Shown here: positions 1 to 6,559 of the stretch, one piece after another
Numbering within the stretch: the first letter of the stretch is position 1
Layout of the letters: every line of letters starts with the position of its first letter
Assembly: GCF_024648825.1 (NCBI RefSeq)
Contig: NZ_JANBBE010000004.1
Location: forward strand, 434,001-498,000
DNA length: 64,000 nt
Source of the DNA: Lentzea californiensis
Lineage (GTDB): Bacteria > Actinomycetota > Actinomycetes > Mycobacteriales > Pseudonocardiaceae
Direction of reading: 5' to 3'
The notes under the pieces: generated by a model
What the model was told of the DNA's origin: nothing
Databases searched by the model: none
The model's input: only the letters and a program-made list of their open reading frames with translations
Position numbers and translations under genes: made by a program

Positions 1-24
1 GCCGCCAAGCGGTGGACCAACTAG
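1..24 (+). CDS. 3' end of an upstream gene (partial)
   Basis: Only the last seven codons and a TAG stop (22-24) are visible. They read AAKRWTN and run straight into the ribosome-binding site of the next gene. The end resembles the AAKKW segment near the C-terminus of the downstream binding protein, so this may be a paralogous binding protein or another subunit of the same transporter. Seven residues are too few to decide. Confidence 0.45.
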   Translation, partial: AAKRWTN

Positions 25-36
25 GAGGTCTGGACA

Positions 37-990
37 GTGGCAAGGCATAACGTGCTCGGAGCAGTGCTCGTGGGAGCACTCGCCCTGGCTGGTTGCGGTG
101 GCGCCAAGGTCGGTGACACCTCCTCGGGTGCGACCGGCGACTGCGGCACGTTCAACCTCGCGATCAACCCGTGGGTCGGTTACGAGGCGAACGCGGCTGT
201 TCTCGCGTACGTGGCCGAGAAGGAGCTCAAGTGCAAGGTCACCAAGAAGGAGCTCAAAGAAGAGGTGGCCTGGCAGGGCTTCGGCACGGGTGAGGTCGAC
301 GCCGTCGTGGAGAACTGGGGCCACGACGACCTGCGCAAGAAGTACATCGACGAGCAGAAGACCGCCGTCAGCGCGGGGTCCACGGGCGTGAAGGGGCAGA
401 TCGGCTGGTACGTGCCGCCGTGGCTCGCCAAGGAGCACCCCGACATCCTCGACTGGAACAACCTCAACAAGTACGCGGACAAGTTCAAGACCTCGGAGTC
501 CGGCGACAAGGGCCAGCTGCTCGACGGCGACCCGTCGTTCGTGACCAACGACGAGGCTCTGGTGAAGAACCTGAACCTCAACTACAAGGTCGTCTACGGC
601 GGCAGCGAGACCGCGCTGATCCAGGCCTTCCGCCAGGCGGAGAAGGACAAGAAGTGGGTTCTGGGCTACTTCTACTCGCCGCAGTGGCTGCTCAACGAGG
701 TCAAACTCGAGAAGGTGAAGCTGCCCGCGTACACGCCGGGCTGTGACGCCGACGCGGAGAAGATCGCCTGCGACTACCCGGACTACGACCTCGACAAGCT
801 CGTGTCCAAGAAGTTCGCCGACGCCAACGGCCCGGCCTTCCAGCTGGTCAAGAACTTCAAGTGGACCAACGAGGACCAGAACACCGTGGCGAAGTACATC
901 GCCGAGGACAAGATGAAGCCCGAGGACGCCGCCAAGAAGTGGGCGGACGCCAACGCCGACAAGGTCAAGGCCTGGCTCCCCAAGGCCTGA
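37..990 (+). CDS. Glycine betaine/choline-type ABC transporter substrate-binding lipoprotein
   Basis: This is a 317-residue extracytoplasmic binding protein of the OpuAC/ProX type, expected to capture a quaternary amine osmolyte and pass it to a membrane permease. A short lipoprotein signal ends in LALAGC, with Cys20 as the lipidation site. The mature part is rich in Trp and Tyr (NPWVGYEANA near the N-terminus, GQIGWYVPPW in the middle), as in aromatic-cage betaine binders. The GTG start follows an AGGAGG ribosome-binding site at 23-28 that overlaps the previous stop codon, so it is translated as the last gene of an operon entering from the left. A strong hairpin follows. The ligand is inferred from the family. 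Confidence 0.85.
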   Translation: MARHNVLGAVLVGALALAGCGGAKVGDTSSGATGDCGTFNLAINPWVGYEANAAVLAYVAEKELKCKVTKKELKEEVAWQGFGTGEVDAVVENWGHDDLRKKYIDEQKTAVSAGSTGVKGQIGWYVPPWLAKEHPDILDWNNLNKYADKFKTSESGDKGQLLDGDPSFVTNDEALVKNLNLNYKVVYGGSETALIQAFRQAEKDKKWVLGYFYSPQWLLNEVKLEKVKLPAYTPGCDADAEKIACDYPDYDLDKLVSKKFADANGPAFQLVKNFKWTNEDQNTVAKYIAEDKMKPEDAAKKWADANADKVKAWLPKA

Positions 991-1000
991 TCAAAGCACG

Positions 1001-1051
1001 GGTCGTAGGGGGTGTGGTTCCTGGACGAGAGGAACCGCACCCCCTACGACC
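1001..1051. terminator. Bidirectional hairpin terminator
   Basis: A 21-bp stem (1001-1021 with 1031-1051, one G-U type pair) closes a 9-base loop. It lies between the convergent ends of the betaine-binding gene and the 58-residue gene. No clear U-run follows, as is usual in actinomycetes. Confidence 0.8.
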
Positions 1052-1061
1052 ACCCCCGGCA

Positions 1062-1238
1062 TCACGCAGCCTGTGGCCCGGCGGGAACCTCAGGCTCGTG
1101 GCGGTGTGTCATGCGGTGCCACCACGAACGCGGCTTCCCGCCGCTGCGGTAGTACTCGCGGGTCAGGCGGGCGTCCTCCCGCAGGGCTGCCTGCCGGTAG
1201 TCCATCTCCGCCTTGATCGCTTCGGGCGTCCACTCCAT
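1062..1238 (-). CDS. Small basic hypothetical protein (58 aa)
   Basis: A 58-residue reading frame starts at an ATG whose upstream region carries GAGGAG at good spacing on the minus strand. The frame remains open further upstream, but this is the only start with a clear ribosome-binding site. The protein begins MEWTPEAIKAEM, is rich in Arg, Glu and His, and contains a YYRSGGKPRSWWHRM stretch. There is no signal peptide or membrane segment. It is convergent with the betaine-binding gene and divergent from the P450 gene, sharing with it the intergenic region that carries direct repeats. I do not recognise a family and propose no function. Confidence 0.6.
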   Translation of the reverse strand: MEWTPEAIKAEMDYRQAALREDARLTREYYRSGGKPRSWWHRMTHRHEPEVPAGPQAA

Positions 1239-1293
1239 GTGACTCACTCCTCGGTTCGTCTTCCTGATGACGATGAGATTGCGCCTGAGGGGT

Positions 1294-1350
1294 GACCCCT
1301 TACATCGGACGATCACCCAAGGTCGCGCCGTGAGACCCCTTACGTCGGAC
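1294..1350. promoter_or_regulatory. Paired 17-bp direct repeats upstream of the P450 gene
   Basis: The 17-mer GACCCCTTACRTCGGAC occurs at 1294-1310 and again at 1334-1350, exactly 40 bases apart with one difference. The first copy also forms an odd palindrome AGGGGTGACCCCT (1288-1300). An inverted core GTAAGGG lies at 1386-1392, close to the P450 start. This looks like a multi-site binding region for an unidentified regulator of the P450 gene, the divergent small gene, or both. Confidence 0.5.
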
Positions 1351-1407
1351 CCCGGTAGCCGGATCAGCGGATCCCGGCAGGGCGGGTAAGGGACCACGAT
1401 CGAGGGC

Positions 1408-2544
1408 ATGACTGTCGCCCACTTACCCATGCGACCTGCAAAGTTCTTCGATCCCGCCACCGAGGTCCACTTCGACGAGGCACTCGACACCTGGCACGTC
1501 TTCAGCCTCGGCGACGTCCAGCGGGTGCTCTCCGACGAGGAGCACTTCTCGTCCGGCTACGGCCTCGACGACGAGACCAGGCCGCTCGCCAACCCCGTGC
1601 TGAGCGGCATGTGGGCCGCGGACGGGCAGCGCCATCGCGACCTGAGGGCCGCGGTCGCCGACCCGTTCAGCCCGCGGGTGATGTCCCGGCTGGAGACGCA
1701 GATCCGCACCATCGCCACCGAGCTGGTCGACGGGCTCGAACCCGGCGGCTTCGACGTGGTCCCGCGCGTTGCCAAGCCGTTGCCCACCAGGGTGATATGC
1801 CACCTGCTCGGCCTCGACCTCAGCGTCGAGGAGCGGATGACCGAGTGGCTGGAGCAGTGGTACCAGGACTCCGTCACGACCAACACCGTGCCGCGGCAGG
1901 CCGAGATGGCGGAGTTCTTCGCCGCCGAGCTCGACCGCCAGCGCGCGGAGCCGGGTGACGGGCTGATCGCCGAGCTGCTCGCCGTGCAGGCCACCGGCTA
2001 TCGGGTCGGCGGCAGGCCGATGTCGGACTGGGACCTCATCGGCTACTGCGCGATGCTGCTCGGCGCCGGCGTGGACACGACCGCCGCGACGATCCCGAAC
2101 GCCGTGCTGTTCCTGACCGAGTTCGGCTGCTGGGAGGAACTGCGCGCGGACCCGTCGCTGATCCCGGGGGCGATCGAGGAGACCATGCGCTGGTACCCGA
2201 TCTTCCCGGCCCCGCGCAGGCTGGTGCTGCGGGACGTCACGATCGGCGGCCAGGAGATCAGAGCGGGGCAGTGGGTGAGCGGGTGGCTCAGCGCGGCCAA
2301 CCGCGATCCCGCGCGCTACGCCGAGCCGGACACGTTCGACATCCGGCGCCGGACGCGGATCATGAGTTTCGGGCACGGGCCGCATCACTGCCTGGGCGCC
2401 GGGCTCGCGCGGCTGGAGAAACGCGTGTTGCTCGAAGAGATGGTGCGCCGGCTTCCCTTGCTGCGCAGGGACACCGGCGCACCGCTCGTGCGGCGTCAGT
2501 GGATGCTCGACAACCTCGAGACAGCCACCTTCCGCTTCGACTAG
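1408..2544 (+). CDS. Cytochrome P450
   Basis: This is a 378-residue soluble bacterial P450, a haem-thiolate monooxygenase needing ferredoxin and reductase partners encoded elsewhere. The I-helix oxygen-binding motif AGVDTT is at residues 220-225 and the K-helix ExxR pair is Glu258/Arg261 (EETMR). The haem loop FGHGPHHCLG contains the axial ligand Cys328. The length is a little short for the roughly 400-residue class because the N-terminus is compact. It stands alone, with no tailoring or scaffold genes beside it, so the substrate cannot be guessed. Control probably acts through the repeats at 1294-1350. The ATG start has only a weak GAGGG ribosome-binding site. Confidence 0.93.
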   Translation: MTVAHLPMRPAKFFDPATEVHFDEALDTWHVFSLGDVQRVLSDEEHFSSGYGLDDETRPLANPVLSGMWAADGQRHRDLRAAVADPFSPRVMSRLETQIRTIATELVDGLEPGGFDVVPRVAKPLPTRVICHLLGLDLSVEERMTEWLEQWYQDSVTTNTVPRQAEMAEFFAAELDRQRAEPGDGLIAELLAVQATGYRVGGRPMSDWDLIGYCAMLLGAGVDTTAATIPNAVLFLTEFGCWEELRADPSLIPGAIEETMRWYPIFPAPRRLVLRDVTIGGQEIRAGQWVSGWLSAANRDPARYAEPDTFDIRRRTRIMSFGHGPHHCLGAGLARLEKRVLLEEMVRRLPLLRRDTGAPLVRRQWMLDNLETATFRFD

Positions 2545-2559
2545 AAGCTCGTACGACAG

Positions 2560-2593
2560 AGCCCTCCTGCCCCGAGACCGGGACAGGAGGGCT
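2560..2593. terminator. Bidirectional hairpin terminator
   Basis: A 14-bp stem with one mismatch (AGCCCTCCTG... pairing with ...CAGGAGGGCT) lies between the convergent ends of the P450 gene and the PKD-domain gene. It probably serves both. Confidence 0.75.
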
Positions 2594-2602
2594 CAGGTGA
2601 CG

Positions 2603-4066
2603 CTAGCTGATCGCTGCGTTCGCGGGCGTCTTGGCCGCCGCGCGCACCGCGGTGACGGCGACGAGCTCGTTGTCCGCCGGCTGCGCGTCGTCGTACTCCC
2701 AGCGGTCCAGCTCCGCCACGAGCTTGAACTCCACCTGGCCCGCGGCCGCGTCGGCCGCCGTGTAGGTGTAGGCGAACGGGAACTCGACCTTGCCCGTGGG
2801 CGACGCCGCCACTCGCTGCGTCAGGTAGCCGATCTCCTCGTAGTAGCCGCTCGTCGTCTTGCGCTTCAGCGAGACGCGGACGTTCTCGTCGTAGCGCGTG
2901 TTGGTGACAGACACCTTGATCCGCTTGGTGTCGCCCGCACGGGCCGTGGCCGGCAGGGACAGCCCGGTCAGCTTGACGTCGTGTGTCGCCACCTCCAGCA
3001 CCTGCTCGGTCGTGCCGGTGCGGCCGTCCTTCGTGGTCCCGGTGACGCGCACGGTGTACTTGCCGTCCTTGGCGTAGCGGTGGCCGACGGCCTGCGTGCC
3101 GGTGAACGGCGTGGTGGCGCCGTCGCCGAACTGGATCTCGCCGCTCACCAGCTCACGACCGAGCGAGTCCCCGGAGTAGGGCGTGAACTGGACGTCGTCG
3201 AAGACGGACGGCTGCTCGGGGGACGCGTACGCGCTGGGCTTGATCGCGGGGGCGTTCACGAGGTTCAGCTCGAACTGGCCCGCCTGCTCGGCGTTCTGGG
3301 CGGCGCGGATCAGGTAGCTCTCACCGGCGGTCGCGGTGAACACCAGGCCGTGGTAGTCCGAGTTGCCCGCACAGTCCAGTTCGGACAGATCGGCCGCGTG
3401 GCGGACGCTCAGCACGGTGGAGCCCGACCGGCTCACGTGCACCGAGCGGGTGCGGTCCGGGGTGTAGCGGTACCAGACGGACTGATCGGCGTCGGGACCG
3501 CAGCTCGCCGTGAGCTCGTCCGGCTCGCTGGTCGCCCGGCGCAGGTCGCCCTCCAGCGTCGCGGGGAACCCGGTGACGGTCGCCGACGCGCGGTTGTCGT
3601 TGGCGGCGGCCGGGATCGTCGTGAGGTCGAAGGTGAACTCACGGCCGTTCCACGCGTAGCTCTCGATGAGCGCGAAGTGGTAGGTCGTGCCGGCCTTCAC
3701 CGGGAACACGTCGGCGGGGAACCCGGAGTTGTAGGTGCAGGCACCCGGCACCAGCGCGAGCGCACCGCGGTCGCCGGTGTACACGCCGATGGCGGGTCCG
3801 CCGGAGGAGGAGACGCGCAGGAATCCGTCCTCCTGCGCGGTGTAGCGCGTCCACACGGTCGACTCGCCCCAGTAGTGGCACGCGGTCGGGTCGTCGGTGG
3901 ACCTGGTGGCACCGGCGGTGCTGATCTTCGCGCTGAACGGCAGCGCGGTGATCGTCGTGGCGCTGCCGAAGTCGTCGTTCGCGGGCGGGTCGGCGGCGAG
4001 AGCGACGCCGGGCAGCAGGGCGGTCGCCAGCGCGGCCGCCATCGTGGCGATGAACGTTCTCTTCAT
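2603..4066 (-). CDS. Secreted PKD-domain protein, paralogue B
   Basis: The 487-residue protein has a Sec signal peptide ending around VALA-ADPP (residue 24). Two related beta-rich modules follow (about 25-150 and 155-285), each with the pattern NDDF or NDNR near its start and VWYRYTP or VWTRYTA later. Next come a PKD-like immunoglobulin-fold domain with FGDG and GHRYAKDGKYTV (about 290-375) and a C-terminal CARDB-like beta domain. No catalytic residues are evident, so a binding, adhesive or surface role is likely. It lies 12 bases after the neighbouring paralogue with its own GGGGGA ribosome-binding site, and the pair is probably one transcript. Confidence 0.75.
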   Translation of the reverse strand: MKRTFIATMAAALATALLPGVALAADPPANDDFGSATTITALPFSAKISTAGATRSTDDPTACHYWGESTVWTRYTAQEDGFLRVSSSGGPAIGVYTGDRGALALVPGACTYNSGFPADVFPVKAGTTYHFALIESYAWNGREFTFDLTTIPAAANDNRASATVTGFPATLEGDLRRATSEPDELTASCGPDADQSVWYRYTPDRTRSVHVSRSGSTVLSVRHAADLSELDCAGNSDYHGLVFTATAGESYLIRAAQNAEQAGQFELNLVNAPAIKPSAYASPEQPSVFDDVQFTPYSGDSLGRELVSGEIQFGDGATTPFTGTQAVGHRYAKDGKYTVRVTGTTKDGRTGTTEQVLEVATHDVKLTGLSLPATARAGDTKRIKVSVTNTRYDENVRVSLKRKTTSGYYEEIGYLTQRVAASPTGKVEFPFAYTYTAADAAAGQVEFKLVAELDRWEYDDAQPADNELVAVTAVRAAAKTPANAAIS

Positions 4067-4078
4067 GATGTCCCCCAG

Positions 4079-5539
4079 TCAGTTCATGGCCGAGTTGGTC
4101 ACGGCGGCCGGACGCACGGTCGTGGCGATCGAGATGACCTCGTTGTCCAGCGCGCGGGCGTCCCGAGCGGGGTACTGGAGCGACGTCACCGCGCGGAAGG
4201 CCACCTTGCCCATCGCCGCGTCCTCGGGGGTGAAGGTGTAGGAGAACGGGAACTGCACCTTGCGCGTCGGGTGCGCGGCCACGTCGAGCGTCAGCTTCCC
4301 GACCTCGTCCCACGACGAACCGTTGGACCGGTAGAGCGTCACGGTCGTCTTCTCCAGGTATCGCGTGTTCGCCACGTGCACCGTGATCGGCTTGCTCTGA
4401 CCCGCTCGCGCGGACGTCGGGACGACGAACTTCGTGATGCCCACGTCATGGGTCTCGATCTTGATCTCACCGGTGACGGTGGCGGTGCGACCGTCCACAG
4501 AGGTCGCCTTCATGGTCACCTGGTAGGTGCCGTCGGCCTGGTAGCGGTGGGACACCGAACCCTTCTGGGCGGGGAGCGTCGTGCCGTCGCCGAAGTTCCA
4601 CTCGGCGGTGAGCTCGCCGTCGACGGGGTTGTTCGAGCCGGGGTTGAGCACCACGTCGCTGTAGACCGTGTTCCCGTTGCCGCTGAGGCCCATGTAGGGC
4701 TGCAGGGGCGGCGCCTCGGCCAGGCTCACCGAGATCGGCTGGTAGGTGCGGTGCGCGGCGGTGAAGCGCAGGTAGTAGGTCGTGCCGGGCGTGGTGCGGA
4801 AGACCGCGCGCTGCGAGACGTTGCCGTCGGCGCAGGTGACCTGGGTGAGTCCGGCGATGTCGCTGCCGGTGTACACCGTGACGGCCGACGTGTTTCCCTG
4901 GACCTTCGGCACCACGGACAGCGCCTCGGCCGGAGCCGTGTAGGAGTACCAGACCGACGGCCGCTGCTCCTCGTACACGCAGGTCGACTCGGGCTCGTCG
5001 GCCTCGAACGACGCCACGCTCACGTCCGGCTGCGCGGTGAACGGCAGCGCGACGGGCTGAGCCTGGGCGAAGTGGTCGTTGGGCGCCGGGGCGACGGTGT
5101 CGAGCGCGAACTTGAGCGTGCCGCCGTAGTAGCCGGCGAGGAAGTGGTAGGTCGTGCCCGCCTTGGCGCGGAACGTGATCGGCGACGAGGCACCGGTGCT
5201 GCACGCCTCGTCCACGCCGCGCATCTCACCGCGCAGGCCCGTGTTGGCCGACATGATCATGCTCTGGCTGCTGCCCGCCGTCGTGGCGCGCAGGATCACG
5301 TCCTCGGCAGGCGTGTACGAGTACCAGACCGAGCGTTCGATGGACGTCTGGCACCAGGACGGGTCGTCCGCCGCCCTCGTCGCACCGCTGATGTCCTGCG
5401 TGTCGCTGAACGGCAGGGTCGTGACCTGCGTGGAAGTGGAGAAGTCGTCATTGGACGGTGGTGCCGCGTGTGCCACACCCGGCACCAGCACCCCCACCAG
5501 CACGGCGGCCGCGACCGCCAGCGATCTTGCAGAAGGCAT
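4079..5539 (-). CDS. Secreted PKD-domain protein, paralogue A
   Basis: The 486-residue protein shares the full architecture of the next gene. A signal peptide ending near VAHA-APPS is followed by two NDDF/NDHF-type modules with VWYSYTP and VWYSYTA, a PKD-like domain with FGDG and SHRYQADGTYQV, and a C-terminal beta domain with VANTRYLEKTTVTLY. The two genes are tandem duplicates that have diverged widely. The ATG start follows GGGGGA at suitable spacing. It is first in its transcript and is separated from the upstream GH18 gene by two strong hairpins, so coregulation with the glycan locus is not assured. Function is unknown; glycan or matrix binding is an inference from the PKD and beta-sandwich domains. 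Confidence 0.75.
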   Translation of the reverse strand: MPSARSLAVAAAVLVGVLVPGVAHAAPPSNDDFSTSTQVTTLPFSDTQDISGATRAADDPSWCQTSIERSVWYSYTPAEDVILRATTAGSSQSMIMSANTGLRGEMRGVDEACSTGASSPITFRAKAGTTYHFLAGYYGGTLKFALDTVAPAPNDHFAQAQPVALPFTAQPDVSVASFEADEPESTCVYEEQRPSVWYSYTAPAEALSVVPKVQGNTSAVTVYTGSDIAGLTQVTCADGNVSQRAVFRTTPGTTYYLRFTAAHRTYQPISVSLAEAPPLQPYMGLSGNGNTVYSDVVLNPGSNNPVDGELTAEWNFGDGTTLPAQKGSVSHRYQADGTYQVTMKATSVDGRTATVTGEIKIETHDVGITKFVVPTSARAGQSKPITVHVANTRYLEKTTVTLYRSNGSSWDEVGKLTLDVAAHPTRKVQFPFSYTFTPEDAAMGKVAFRAVTSLQYPARDARALDNEVISIATTVRPAAVTNSAMN

Positions 5540-5565
5540 GCGAAAATTCCCCCAAAGCCCCAGAT

Positions 5566-5587
5566 CCCCGGCCTCCGATGGCCGGGG
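5566..5587. terminator. Hairpin between GH18 and PKD genes
   Basis: A perfect 8-bp stem, CCCCGGCC with GGCCGGGG, closes a 6-base loop. It follows the stronger hairpin at 5611-5639 in the direction of minus-strand transcription and lies in the leader of the PKD gene pair. Confidence 0.5.
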
Positions 5588-5610
5588 CTACCCCGCCCCT
5601 TAATCGCATC

Positions 5611-5639
5611 GGGCGGGGTGCGCGTTGCACACCCCGCCC
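5611..5639 (-). terminator. Terminator of the glycan operon
   Basis: A 13-bp stem with one mismatch (5611-5623 with 5627-5639) and a GTT loop lies 18 bases after the GH18 stop. It is the likely end of the minus-strand transcript that starts at the sugar-binding protein gene. Confidence 0.75.
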
Positions 5640-5656
5640 GAATTACGCCATCCGGC

Positions 5657-6556
5657 CTACTTCTGCATGGCCGTCACGTCCGCCGCCCACCGCCACGGCT
5701 CGGTGGTGCCGCCGGGCAGCGAGTTGAAGTACTCCCAGCCCGCCACACCACCGAAGTCGGTGTACTTGGTCTTCAGGCTCGTGACGGTGTTCCTCAGCGT
5801 CGTCGTGTTCACGTAGCCCGACCCGCCGTTGGCCGAGCTGGTGAGGGCGCCGAGCACGACCTTGTTCGCCGGGATCACCCGCCGGTTGACGATCTGGTCG
5901 TAGTGCGCGGTGCTGCCCGCGTTGCCCCAGCCGTTGTAGAACTGGCCGTTGAACCACGCGATCTTCGAACCGTGGCTGCGGTACAGGTCCTCGTAGTTGA
6001 AGCCCGACAGGTTGCCGCCGCCCCAGAGCGCACTCGCCACCGGGGAGAGCGTGACGATGAAGTTCGCGCCGAAGTCGGTCTTGAGCTGGTCGATCACCCG
6101 CCGGATGCCCGCGATCGACATCCGCTCCTCCACGTCGAGGTCGACGCCGTTGAGCCTGTAGGTGCGGATCGTGTCGCGCAGCAACGGGTAGTACTCGGCG
6201 AAGCGGGTGTCGAGCCGCTGGAACGAACCCGGCGCCGCGCCACCGACCATGCCGATCACGTTGACACCGCGGGCCTGCATCGCGGCGAGGTCCGTCCACA
6301 TTTGCGCGTACCGCGAGTGCGACGGCGGGTGGTCGTTGAGGTGGACGACCTTGTTGTCGTTGAGGTGGATCGCGGCGACGAGGACGTCCGTGACGCCGGT
6401 GTTGCGGTCGACCAGGGGCTTGGGCGATACGTACGTGCCGGTCGCGCCGTTGCTGTACTGGGTCTGGTAGTAGACGACGGTTCGCTTCTGGGTGGCCGCC
6501 TGGGCCGGTGGCGCGGCGAGCGCCACCAGCAGCAGGGCGAGGAACAGCTTCTTCAT
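5657..6556 (-). CDS. Secreted glycoside hydrolase family 18 protein
   Basis: The 299-residue enzyme has a Sec signal peptide (MKKLFLALLLVALAAPPAQA) and one TIM-barrel domain. The GH18 signature is NGVDLDVEE, with Asp139, Asp141 and the catalytic acid Glu143 in the DxDxE pattern. GH18 enzymes use substrate-assisted catalysis on beta-1,4-linked GlcNAc and include chitinases and endo-beta-N-acetylglucosaminidases. There is no chitin-binding domain. Its place as last gene in an operon with alpha-mannosidase, GH5 and a sugar importer favours an endoglycosidase that frees N-glycans outside the cell, but chitinase-like activity is not excluded. It begins 3 bases after the mannosidase stop. Confidence 0.82.
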   Translation of the reverse strand: MKKLFLALLLVALAAPPAQAATQKRTVVYYQTQYSNGATGTYVSPKPLVDRNTGVTDVLVAAIHLNDNKVVHLNDHPPSHSRYAQMWTDLAAMQARGVNVIGMVGGAAPGSFQRLDTRFAEYYPLLRDTIRTYRLNGVDLDVEERMSIAGIRRVIDQLKTDFGANFIVTLSPVASALWGGGNLSGFNYEDLYRSHGSKIAWFNGQFYNGWGNAGSTAHYDQIVNRRVIPANKVVLGALTSSANGGSGYVNTTTLRNTVTSLKTKYTDFGGVAGWEYFNSLPGGTTEPWRWAADVTAMQK

Positions 6557-6559
6557 GCG

